DNA from: Methanobacteriota archaeon
GTDB taxonomy: Archaea > Thermoplasmatota > Poseidoniia > Poseidoniales > Poseidoniaceae
Direction: 5' to 3'
Assembly: GCA_002714305.1 (NCBI GenBank)
Contig: PAWY01000010.1
Span: 20,450-37,799 of the forward strand
Length of the DNA stretch: 17,350 nt
Under the pieces are notes generated by a model. The model searched no databases. It saw only the letters and a list, made by a program, of their open reading frames with translations, and was not told where the DNA came from. Each line of letters begins with the position of its first letter. The stretch's first letter is position 1. Positions 1 to 7,664 of the stretch are shown here, piece after piece. Position numbers and translations under genes: made by a program.

Positions 1-185
1 CGTGGTTTGCGGTTGCTTCGTGCCGGTTGAGGGCGTCCCCCAAGGTTGATCCAAAGGAAGGCAAGAAGGGCCATGGCAGCGACAAAACCCCATTTGGCTT
101 GGTCGGTGAGTTGACCAACCGTGGAAAGATAGAACCCCAGCACGGAGATGAACAGCACCCCAACGGTGGTCCTTGCGAATCCCAT
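1..185 (-). CDS. Small membrane protein, C-terminus cut by window edge
   Basis: An open minus-strand frame starts at ATG 185-183 and runs off the left edge, giving about 61 residues. It begins MGFARTTVGVLF and holds two hydrophobic stretches, roughly residues 5-23 and 31-49, followed by a basic, proline-containing tail (GGRPQPARSNRK). A GGAG sits about 8 bases before the start and could be the ribosome binding site. I do not recognise a family. It looks like a two-helix membrane protein, but the missing end could add a soluble domain. It lies 54 bases downstream of the HAM1 gene on the same strand, so the two may be co-transcribed. An overlapping plus-strand frame (27-386) has no family features and I treat it as a shadow. 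Confidence 0.55.
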   Translation of the reverse strand, partial: MGFARTTVGVLFISVLGFYLSTVGQLTDQAKWGFVAAMALLAFLWINLGGRPQPARSNRKP

Positions 186-239
186 GTCCCTCGCTCCATC
201 CAATCATCGGTTCTTTATGACGATGATGGAGGACGTGGG

Positions 240-908
240 TCATCGGTCAGGCCCGGGGGAGGGGAATTGACGCATCAAATCCTCAAGTGCTCTCCTTCGA
301 TGACTGAAGCGATGCTTCAAGTCAACCTCAACCGCTCCGAAGGTCTTGCCGTGGGTGCTGACCGCCCCCAAAACATCGGGTGGTAAGGGCTCCCCATCCT
401 CGTCCAAATCCGCAGGAATGAAGATGGGGTCGTAGCCAAATCCACCATCGCCTTGACTTTCAGAAGCGATGGACCCTTTGCATTCGCCTTTTCCAAAGAG
501 AATACGTTCACCGTCCCACAAAGCCGCCACGGCTTGAAAGGAAGCGGCGCGCAGACGCTTCTCCATCACTGGGTCTTCGCTTTGGAGGTGTTCAAGAAGC
601 CGAGTCATGCCTTGGTTGCCCACGGTATCGTGGACGTAGGAGGAATAGACCCCTGGGAAACCGTCCAACGCCTCGACAAAAAGACCGGCGTCTTCCACCA
701 TCACCATCGCACCTTCGTGGGGGAGGTGCGCCAGCGCCTGTCGAAGTTTGGCTTCAGCGACCGTTTCCAAATCCGATGCTTGCGGTTCCACAACGGCTCC
801 ATCGGGCACCTCGAGCCTTTGGACGGTGATGCCGAAGTTGGCAAAGTGATGGGCAGCTTCGGCCAGCTTGCCTTGATTGGAGGTTAGAAACCAAACGGTG
901 GGGTTCAT
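240..908 (-). CDS. rdgB: XTP/dITP diphosphatase (HAM1/RdgB family)
   Basis: Members of this family hydrolyse deaminated purine nucleotides (dITP, XTP) to monophosphate and pyrophosphate, cleaning the nucleotide pool in the cytosol. Visible motifs are the N-terminal TSNQGK (residues 9-14), VEDAGLFVEALDGFPGVYSS (71-90, with the metal/catalytic Asp73), GDGGFGYDPIF (153-163), and the C-terminal HRFSHRRRALEDL matching the family's SHR signature. YSSYV and TVGNQG resemble archaeal rather than bacterial members. At 222 residues it is longer than the usual 185-200, because about 15-18 residues rich in Asp, Glu and Pro (about 166-186) lie between the FGYDPIF block and KTF. The start ATG has GGAGG four bases upstream, a good ribosome binding site. 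It is divergent from fluC. Identity is secure. Confidence 0.95.
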   Translation of the reverse strand: MNPTVWFLTSNQGKLAEAAHHFANFGITVQRLEVPDGAVVEPQASDLETVAEAKLRQALAHLPHEGAMVMVEDAGLFVEALDGFPGVYSSYVHDTVGNQGMTRLLEHLQSEDPVMEKRLRAASFQAVAALWDGERILFGKGECKGSIASESQGDGGFGYDPIFIPADLDEDGEPLPPDVLGAVSTHGKTFGAVEVDLKHRFSHRRRALEDLMRQFPSPGPDR

Positions 909-977
909 GCTTCCTCCATGGCGAGACGGCTAATGACCCTGCCCTTATGCTGCGTGAATTCAATCATTGGAAGGAGA

Positions 978-985
978 GATTTTAG
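978..985 (+). promoter_or_regulatory. TATA-like box for fluC
   Basis: GATTTTAG preceded by purine-rich AAGGAGA (BRE-like) is centred about 26 bases before ATG 1008. In archaea that spacing places transcription initiation at or next to the start codon, so a leaderless fluC mRNA is plausible. This is pattern only; the match to TTTAWATA is imperfect. Confidence 0.35.
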
Positions 986-1007
986 CCCGGCGGGGCGTGT
1001 GCAAGGC

Positions 1008-1379
1008 ATGCTCTCGAATTGGTTGCTCGTGGCTCTTGGCGGTGCAACGGGAGCTGTTCTTCGGTTTTACATCAGCGAAACGGTACCAACTTCTTCGTTT
1101 CCTTGGGCGACATTGAGCGTCAATTTGGTCGGGTCTTTCCTTCTCGGAGTTGTTGCTTCAGCGGCCTTGACACAGGTGATTTCCGAAGACCAAGCTTTGT
1201 TGTTGGGGGTTGGTTTTTTGGGCGCCTTCACTACCATGTCGACCTTTTCATTGGAAACCATCACCATGGTTGAGCAGGGGCAGTGGCGAATCGCTGGGCT
1301 CTACGTTCTTCTCAACAGCCTGGTCGGGCCCGTGCTGGCATGGATGGGTTGGAAGGGTGGCCAGGCCCTTTTGGGTTGA
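1008..1379 (+). CDS. crcB: Fluoride ion channel FluC/CrcB
   Basis: FluC proteins are small dual-topology dimers that export fluoride passively across the cell membrane. The 123-residue product has the family's four hydrophobic helices and motifs: GGATGAVLRF (11-20, with Arg19), ATLSVNLVGSFLLG (34-47, with pore Asn39) and GFLGAFTTMSTF (69-80). I chose ATG 1008, giving MLSNWLL, because it gives the normal family length and homology begins there; a frame open from 918 would add 30 polar residues unlike the family. A TATA-like box about 26 bases before 1008 would make the mRNA leaderless. The TTFSTF block reads TTMSTF, so the first Phe of the conserved 'Phe box' is Met77. The gene ends 1 base from the convergent nadA. 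Confidence 0.93.
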   Translation: MLSNWLLVALGGATGAVLRFYISETVPTSSFPWATLSVNLVGSFLLGVVASAALTQVISEDQALLLGVGFLGAFTTMSTFSLETITMVEQGQWRIAGLYVLLNSLVGPVLAWMGWKGGQALLG

Positions 1380-1380
1380 A

Positions 1381-2544
<1,164 letters not shown>

Positions 2545-2620
2545 GCTACCCAAACATCAACCCTTTTTGAAGGAACGGATGGGCATGAACGTTCAAAAAG
2601 AAGGCCTTTGTGAGCGGTGC

Positions 2621-3301
2621 ATGGTCTTCAAACCCGACCAACGCCTGCACCTCGGCGCTGAGGCTGAAGTTTGGAGAGGGGAATGGTTTGGAAAGCCAGC
2701 CGTCCGTAAGCAACGACGACCACGATCGTGGCGCCACCCAAACCTCGATCACCGGCTGGGTGTTCGACGGATGATCAGTGAGGCAAGGTTGCTTATTCGA
2801 ACTCGAAAAGCGGGCCTTTCTGTACCCTCGGTTTGGGACCTCGATTACGAAGGTGGACAACTCATCATCGAACACCTTGGCGGACGACCACTCATCGAAG
2901 TTCTCAACGATGCTGCCACCACCAGAGAAGAGGTGGAGTCCATCTTGCATCGGGTTGGGGCCGCCGTACGAAGGCTTCACCGAGTCGCTACAACGCACGG
3001 TGATTTGTCGAGCAACAATGTCCTCATCGAAGGGGAAATCGTTCACCTGATCGATTTTGGTCTCGCCTCCATCGAGTACGATGTTGAGCGGTTTGGAATC
3101 GACTTGCATGTCCTGGATGAAATTCTCGGTGCCTCACACCCGCAATGGGAAGGTGCTATCGACTGGGTGATCGAAGGATACCTCGCTTGCGAGCAGGAAC
3201 TTGGCCCGGCCCCCGTGCTTCAAGGCGGAGCTGTGCCGTCGGCTTCAGAAGTGCATGCTCGTCTTGAGGACATCCGAACTCGCGTTCGGTATCATGGCTG
3301 A
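2621..3301 (+). CDS. bud32: KEOPS complex kinase/ATPase Bud32
   Basis: Bud32 is the small atypical kinase of the KEOPS complex, which with Kae1 makes the t6A base of ANN-decoding tRNAs. The 227-residue product shows the shortened kinase fold: LGAEAEVWRGEW in place of a full glycine loop, AVRKQRRPRSWRHPNLDHRL with the ATP-binding Lys, ISEARLL (helix C Glu), catalytic HGDLSSNNVLI, metal-binding LIDFGLASIE, and FGIDLHVLDEIL near the end. Many archaea fuse Kae1 and Bud32; here Bud32 stands alone and Kae1 is not in the window. I chose ATG 2621 because homology begins at once; ATG 2585 would add 12 residues (MNVQKEGLCERC). The last 10 bases overlap the end of the convergent PAP2 gene. Confidence 0.92.
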   Translation: MVFKPDQRLHLGAEAEVWRGEWFGKPAVRKQRRPRSWRHPNLDHRLGVRRMISEARLLIRTRKAGLSVPSVWDLDYEGGQLIIEHLGGRPLIEVLNDAATTREEVESILHRVGAAVRRLHRVATTHGDLSSNNVLIEGEIVHLIDFGLASIEYDVERFGIDLHVLDEILGASHPQWEGAIDWVIEGYLACEQELGPAPVLQGGAVPSASEVHARLEDIRTRVRYHG

Positions 3302-5358
3302 CGGCTCAAACGGCGTTCACTCTGCCGCTGCCACATGTTCCAAGCCACCACCACAAAAGCGGCAAGAACACCGATTTGCAACACGATGCTTGAGTAGAGC
3401 CGCAGTTCAGGTTCCCAAGCGTGAATCTTGAATTGAACCACATCGCCATCGGATTGGAAATAGATGAGATGATGCTCCAACACCTGTGGGCCCCACTGGT
3501 CGTTGGTGTCTGATGTGAGGACATGTGAGGTGTTGGTGGCCAAATCGGTGAAGTAAATTTCTCGGTCGAAGTACTTTGATTGAGGCACCAATGGATTGTA
3601 GTGGTCCCGTACCGACCACGCAAGAATACCGTGGTCAAGGGAAAGGTCGGAAACATGGTACTTCGGATTGCTTGCGAGCCATTGTTCGGCCGTGCTACGG
3701 TTGTAGAGGACCAAGCGGTCGGTGGCAGAAACATTGACCGTGACAGCGAGGTATTCCCTGTCAAAGGACATGTTTTCGATGGTTGCGTTGCCCATGTCAA
3801 CGGGCGTCCCCCACGATGAAAGGATTTCATCTTCTTGGGCGGGGGCGGAGGCGTTGATGATGTAGCCCACTTGTCCTCGAACACCGAGTTGAATCACGTT
3901 GACCTCCATGGGAGCATCATCGGTGACGTAGGCGATTTCTGAACCGGCGCACGTCATGGTCCGTATCCCAGTGTGCTCAGCGTCCGGGTCAACCAAGGAG
4001 TTCCCCTGCAGGTCCATCACATGCAGCCGCCCGTCCACCGTGTAAGCCACCACGGTTTGCGAAGCCCGCTCGCACAACAGAAGATGTTGATGTTGACCTA
4101 ACGGTATGGAACCCATGGCTGTTTCTGGTTGGAGGACGTCATAGACAAACAAGGTGGAGGCGTTGGAGACGACCAGGCGCTCATTTTGCATGGCCCACGT
4201 GGAGTTGAGGTCCAATCCGGGAACGACCATCTCAAACGGTTCAAATCCGTCCGAAGAGAGGTCGTAAAGAACCAGCCCCACACCGCCCTCTCGGTTGTCC
4301 CGGGCGACGGTCCAATCACCGGCAGCGGCGGCGGCATCCGGCGCCTCCACACCACCCGCCGGTAGAGAGCGGTGGGTGAGGTCCCACGTGATGACGGCCG
4401 CCACGACAATGAAAATGGCCAATGCGATGTGGCCCGTTTCGCGACTTGAGGGGGACCGGTACCTCTTGAAGGTCGAAGCGAGCCGTGAAGAAATCCACGA
4501 CCAGGCCTGTCCAGGACGCGTCAGCACCGTGACAACTCGGGCGTTCATCGTTCGCTCGTCAAAAAATTTCCACCATGTGTTTGAGGTTCTGTCGGCCAAC
4601 GAAACGGCCGCACCTGCGATGAGCATCCCGCCAATGATGTCGAGGAACCAGTGAATTCCGAGGTAGATGATGGTAAACGCTGTGAGCAACGTGTAGGCAA
4701 AAACGGTGTAACGGTACCGATTCCAACGGCGGTCATCGTCGAACCTCGTCAAGCACAGCCAGACGGCAAATGGAATGCCAATGTGAAGCGAAGGCATCCC
4801 ATTTGTGAACGGGTCAATCCGACGGAACCAATCAGCGATTTCCGGCGTGAGCGTATAGGCGAGGGTCTCCATTTCAGGGATGGTGTCGCCCGTCACCCTG
4901 ACGTTGAAAAAGAGGTAAAACGGTACGGCGAGGATGTAGACCCAAGCAATGGATAGCGTAACCCGGTCAGCCAACCAACGGTCGTCGAAATAAGCAAAAT
5001 AGAAGATAGAAACATAGCAGACGAACATGAACCCAGCGACATAAAAATGCGTGAGGGCCGTGGTGAGCCAGTCCGCTTGAAACGTTTGTTGGACCCATAA
5101 GACCAGATTCCCTTCAACGGCCCAAATGTACGGCGTCATGTCCAGTCCGGTGCTTGCCATCAACAGACGGTCAACCTGGTCGAGGACGTCTTTTGCGTTG
5201 TAAATTGCAAAAACGATCAGGATGTGGACCCAGTAGCGTCGAAAGAAGTCAACAAAGGGTGGAAGCGACAACTTGGCCCAAGGTGGTTTGAACACGGGGA
5301 GCAGAAGGACACCCAGTGCCAACGCACTGATCATCCAAGTCAAATACACGCTCTGCAC
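3292..5358 (-). CDS. PAP2/Aur1-like membrane enzyme with extracellular propeller-like domain
   Basis: Residues 1-255 form a polytopic membrane domain with the PAP2 phosphatase/phosphotransferase signature: NGMPSLHIGIPFAVW (186-200, His192) and GIHWFLDIIGG (234-244, His236, Asp240). The classical KxxxxxxRP motif is not evident, and the layout resembles inositol-phosphotransferase/Aur1-type (PAP2_3) members. Such enzymes act on lipid-linked or prenyl phosphates on the outer face. Another helix (about 310-326) leads to about 320 residues of short beta-strand-like repeats (VLYDLSSDGF, LFVYDVLQ, LHVMDLQGN, EIYFTDLATN), probably a beta-propeller, rich in N-glycosylation sequons (NST, NAS, NAT, NVS, NRS, NTS), then a final helix near 652-674. 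The start is GTG with GGAGG seven bases upstream. Substrate unknown: phosphatase or lipid headgroup transferase are both possible. Confidence 0.75.
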   Translation of the reverse strand: MQSVYLTWMISALALGVLLLPVFKPPWAKLSLPPFVDFFRRYWVHILIVFAIYNAKDVLDQVDRLLMASTGLDMTPYIWAVEGNLVLWVQQTFQADWLTTALTHFYVAGFMFVCYVSIFYFAYFDDRWLADRVTLSIAWVYILAVPFYLFFNVRVTGDTIPEMETLAYTLTPEIADWFRRIDPFTNGMPSLHIGIPFAVWLCLTRFDDDRRWNRYRYTVFAYTLLTAFTIIYLGIHWFLDIIGGMLIAGAAVSLADRTSNTWWKFFDERTMNARVVTVLTRPGQAWSWISSRLASTFKRYRSPSSRETGHIALAIFIVVAAVITWDLTHRSLPAGGVEAPDAAAAAGDWTVARDNREGGVGLVLYDLSSDGFEPFEMVVPGLDLNSTWAMQNERLVVSNASTLFVYDVLQPETAMGSIPLGQHQHLLLCERASQTVVAYTVDGRLHVMDLQGNSLVDPDAEHTGIRTMTCAGSEIAYVTDDAPMEVNVIQLGVRGQVGYIINASAPAQEDEILSSWGTPVDMGNATIENMSFDREYLAVTVNVSATDRLVLYNRSTAEQWLASNPKYHVSDLSLDHGILAWSVRDHYNPLVPQSKYFDREIYFTDLATNTSHVLTSDTNDQWGPQVLEHHLIYFQSDGDVVQFKIHAWEPELRLYSSIVLQIGVLAAFVVVAWNMWQRQSERRLSRQP

Positions 5359-5435
5359 TTGGCTCCCTCCAGTTTTGGGTCATGCCCTCCCTTCATCAAA
5401 GCGTCGTCAACCTACCGGCCAAGAACGCGTTCTTT

Positions 5436-5789
5436 CTACCATGCGCCGTGAACGTAAGGCTTCCCGCGGTCGGGGTCCCGACGATTGGCCAGGTCGTAAA
5501 TGCGTTCAAACCGATAAATACCGCTTGAACACCCTTGAATCCATTCAAAGGCCAAGGCATATTTTCCTACGGTGCGGACCGTCGGTTTCTCCGCAGGAAG
5601 CGCTTCGATTTGACGTCGAAGGCTCCGGCTGCTGTCGTCTTCGTTGCGCATAGGTGAGCACTTGGCACACGGGCATGCAAAACGCAGGTCGTCGTAGGAA
5701 ACGGTGTATTCTGCTTCGTCTTCATAGGTAAGAACCATGTCTTGTTGACGGCGCTCCAATTTCTTCAGCGTTGGCAACACTTCGGTCAT
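5436..5789 (-). CDS. DUF971 (GBBH-like N-terminal domain) protein
   Basis: This 117-residue protein matches DUF971, the small beta-rich domain found at the N-terminus of gamma-butyrobetaine hydroxylase and the C-terminus of plant HCF101. It shows YTVSYDDLRFACPCAKC (28-44) and VGKYALAFEWIQGCSSGIYRFERI (74-97, not a catalytic region). In butyrobetaine hydroxylase this domain binds zinc through three Cys and one His; here Cys39, Cys41 and Cys44 are present but the usual DGH..GIY reads QGCSSGIY, so the fourth ligand would be Cys87. The start has GAGGTGG overlapping the stop codon of the upstream Mrp gene, which implies translational coupling. DUF971 beside or fused to Mrp is a recurring arrangement, so a partner role in Fe-S protein assembly is likely but inferred. 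Confidence 0.85.
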   Translation of the reverse strand: MTEVLPTLKKLERRQQDMVLTYEDEAEYTVSYDDLRFACPCAKCSPMRNEDDSSRSLRRQIEALPAEKPTVRTVGKYALAFEWIQGCSSGIYRFERIYDLANRRDPDRGKPYVHGAW

Positions 5790-5793
5790 GACG

Positions 5794-5800
5794 CCACCTC
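5794..5800 (-). promoter_or_regulatory. Ribosome binding site coupling DUF971 to Mrp
   Basis: GAGGTGG ends four bases before the DUF971 ATG and overlaps the TGA of the Mrp gene (5801-5799). The overlap suggests ribosomes finishing Mrp reinitiate on DUF971, which would tie the amounts of the two proteins together. Confidence 0.6.
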
Positions 5801-6809
5801 AAATGATCTCAAGGCCGCTATCTGCGCCGTCCGACAGTTGGTCTTGAATCGCAGCGACCACCTTGGCAAAGGCTTGGGCGGATGCCCCATCGGGCTCAGA
5901 AACGATGCGGTGGACACCGTCGTCGCCTCCCCGAACGAAGCCGGGGTCAAAGGGGAGTGCTCCGAGGAAAGGAACACCGAATTCTTCGGCCGTGTCCTTG
6001 CCACCGCCCTCTTTGAAGATGTCAAGGGTAACCGAGAAGTTTCCTTGGTCGTCAGCCGTGGCTGAGAGCGTTTTCCCTCCAGGGGCTGCGATGCTGACCT
6101 CGGTTCCAGGAGCGGCGCTGCCGTTGACGGTAAAGCCGCTCATGTTTTCCACCACGCCCAGCACGGGAACCTTGAGCGATTCAGAAAAGGTGATCGATTT
6201 TCGGCTGTCGAGCAACGCCACTTGTTGAGGCGTGGTAACAATGACCATTCCGTCGATGTCGGGAAGGGATTGAGCCACCGTCAGAGGTTCATCTGAAGTC
6301 CCGGGAGGGAAGTCGATGACCAAGTAGTCAAGTTCACCCCATTCCACATCACCAATGAACTGCTGAATGGCTCCGAGTTTGATTGGACCTCGCCAGACCA
6401 CCGGTGTGTCCTCGTCTTCCAGAAGGAAGGCCATGCTGATGACTTTCACACCGAGATGGCCTTGCGCGGGGTGTATCCGCTTGTTTTCCACATGAAGGCG
6501 TCGCCCATCCAGGCCCATCATTTTCGGAACGTTCGGCCCGGTGATGTCAATGTCGAGGATACCAACGGTGTGACCCTGCTGAGCCAAGGAAAGCGCAAGG
6601 CCGGTGGATACCGTGGACTTGCCCACCCCACCCTTTCCGGAGAGCACCATGATTTTGTGCTTGATTTTACGACCGATTTCCTCCATCGACATCTTGCGTT
6701 TCATTTGTGCAAATGCCTGCTCCATCTGCTTCTGTTCTTGAGGAGATGGGCCTTCAAAACCTCGGTCACTGCCACCGGGTGGGTTGATGGATACGGGGGA
6801 ATCCGCCAT
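5799..6809 (-). CDS. Mrp/ApbC-type P-loop ATPase lacking the CxxC motif, with an Ig-like insert
   Basis: Mrp/ApbC/NBP35 proteins are dimeric deviant-Walker ATPases that carry or transfer 4Fe-4S clusters. Residues 51-225 are canonical: VLSGKGGVGKST (55-66), ILDIDITGPNVPKMMG (84-99), VVWRGPIKLGAIQQF, YLVIDFPPGTSDEPLT, VIVTTPQQVALLDSRK and VLGVVENMSGF. The normal continuation is a CPxC motif that bridges the cluster in the dimer. Here about 36 residues (227-262: VNGSAAPGTEVSIAAP, then GGKTLSATADDQGNFSVTLD) replace it, and the family pattern resumes at IFKEGGGKDTAEEFGVPFLG. The insert reads like a bacterial Ig-like beta-sandwich fragment. The whole 336-residue protein contains no cysteine. The DUF59 domain of bacterial Mrp is absent; the N-terminus is a short Gln/Met-rich helix. 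It precedes DUF971 in an operon. Family certain; Fe-S function doubtful. Confidence 0.9.
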   Translation of the reverse strand: MADSPVSINPPGGSDRGFEGPSPQEQKQMEQAFAQMKRKMSMEEIGRKIKHKIMVLSGKGGVGKSTVSTGLALSLAQQGHTVGILDIDITGPNVPKMMGLDGRRLHVENKRIHPAQGHLGVKVISMAFLLEDEDTPVVWRGPIKLGAIQQFIGDVEWGELDYLVIDFPPGTSDEPLTVAQSLPDIDGMVIVTTPQQVALLDSRKSITFSESLKVPVLGVVENMSGFTVNGSAAPGTEVSIAAPGGKTLSATADDQGNFSVTLDIFKEGGGKDTAEEFGVPFLGALPFDPGFVRGGDDGVHRIVSEPDGASAQAFAKVVAAIQDQLSDGADSGLEII

Positions 6810-6865
6810 GATTGCACCACCGAATTGGCCTACTTCAACCCACCCACGAAACCCCGTTGGAAAAA

Positions 6866-7207
6866 TTAGGGTCCTTCAGACCAATATCGGTCAAAGGCGA
6901 GATGAACGGCCAACGATGCACCCACGACGCCAATCGTTTCGGGCATTGACCAAGCCATGTCGCCATAGGCCCAAGCCAAGCCAAACGCCAACGGGAGCGC
7001 CACCCCAAAACTGCGTCGCAAGGTTTGACGGCGATCGCCCTTGGTTCCCGTGAGAGCGACGGTGAGCGGACCGAACCCGATGGTCTGGAGGCTGATGAGC
7101 AAAGCAACAGCCGTGAACGCCATGTCCATGCCGTTGGCAGCGAACACAATGTGCAGAAGAAAGAGACCTGAAAAAACGCCCAAGTTGATGAGCAGTGCTT
7201 TCAGCAT
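6866..7207 (-). CDS. Four-helix membrane protein, unknown function
   Basis: The 113-residue product has four hydrophobic segments, at about residues 4-24, 28-51, 68-84 and 90-106, with a basic loop (GTKGDRRQTLRR) between the second and third, so the loop is probably cytosolic. I do not recognise a family. The ATG has GGAGG three bases upstream. It lies 56 bases upstream of the Mrp gene on the same strand and could be the first gene of the Mrp-DUF971 operon, but nothing in its sequence links it to Fe-S metabolism. It is divergent from the ArsC-like gene. Confidence 0.75.
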   Translation of the reverse strand: MLKALLINLGVFSGLFLLHIVFAANGMDMAFTAVALLISLQTIGFGPLTVALTGTKGDRRQTLRRSFGVALPLAFGLAWAYGDMAWSMPETIGVVGASLAVHLAFDRYWSEGP

Positions 7208-7242
7208 GACCCTCCGAGGTGGCCCACCTATGTGAAGTCATC

Positions 7243-7251
7243 AAAAATCTA
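7243..7251 (+). promoter_or_regulatory. TATA-like box for the ArsC-like gene
   Basis: AAAAATCTA is centred near 7247, which would place transcription initiation near 7274. That would leave the nearby AAGGAG (7251-7256) outside the mRNA and favour ATG 7293 over TTG 7263. The match to the archaeal consensus is only moderate. Confidence 0.3.
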
Positions 7252-7292
7252 AGGAGAAAGAGTTGAAGAGGCGTGACAGACCTCTTGTGACC

Positions 7293-7664
7293 ATGAAACT
7301 CCTCTTTGTGTGTGTTGGGAACTCATGCCGCTCGCAAATGGCTGAAGGTTTGGCGAAATCAATGGGCTTTGAGGCCTCCTCAGCCGGAACGCATCCAGCG
7401 CCATCCATAGCAAAACATGCTGCAACGTTGCTTGAATCCAGAGGCATTTCAACGGCAGAAATGGTGCCAAAATCCGTTGACGGCATGGTTCCAAGTTCAT
7501 TCGACATGGTCATTTCCATGGGATGTGGAGTCCATTGCCCGGCCATCAAGATTGACCAGGACTGGGAACTTGAAGATCCCGTTGGGCAGGCCTACGAAGT
7601 GTACGAAACAACGGCGGCCGAAATTGAACGAAGGCTTTTGTTGATCCTCGATCAATCCTCTTGA
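7293..7664 (+). CDS. arsC: Low-molecular-weight phosphatase / arsenate reductase-like protein
   Basis: The 123-residue protein has the LMW-PTPase fold and the P-loop CVGNSCRS (Cys-x5-Arg, residues 7-14) directly after the first strand KLLFV. MGCGVHCP in the middle and DWELEDPVG near the end are typical of the thioredoxin-coupled ArsC subgroup as seen in archaea, where the extra cysteines relay the disulfide after arsenate reduction. The Asp of DPVG is the general acid. ATG 7293 is chosen because the family starts at this strand; TTG 7263, preceded by AAGGAG six bases away, would add ten residues (MKRRDRPLVT). No ars regulator or efflux gene lies nearby, so tyrosine phosphatase activity remains possible. 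The 3' end overlaps alba by 13 bases. Confidence 0.85.
   Translation: MKLLFVCVGNSCRSQMAEGLAKSMGFEASSAGTHPAPSIAKHAATLLESRGISTAEMVPKSVDGMVPSSFDMVISMGCGVHCPAIKIDQDWELEDPVGQAYEVYETTAAEIERRLLLILDQSS

Noticed and set aside
27-386. Plus-strand frame of 119 codons at the left edge
   Set aside because: It lies opposite the two-helix membrane protein and HAM1, its product is low-complexity Gly/Pro/Ser-rich, and it has no family motif.
453-887. Plus-strand frame of 144 codons
   Set aside because: It is antisense to the HAM1 coding region, which has complete motifs; the product has no recognisable features.
2546-3109. Minus-strand frame of 187 codons
   Set aside because: It is antisense to Bud32 kinase motifs and shows no domain of its own.
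3306-3884. Minus-strand frame of 192 codons inside the PAP2 gene
   Set aside because: It is a shifted frame of the same strand, rich in Pro/Ser/Thr, typical of a shadow.
6024-6131. Intein or frameshift as the cause of the Mrp insert
   Set aside because: An intein would be far longer with splice residues (Cys/Ser start, His-Asn end), and the frame is continuous with family sequence on both sides.
7263-7292. TTG 7263 as start of the ArsC-like gene
   Set aside because: AAGGAG is well placed, but the ten added residues are outside the family fold and a TATA-like box would put the mRNA start after the AAGGAG. Kept as an alternative only.
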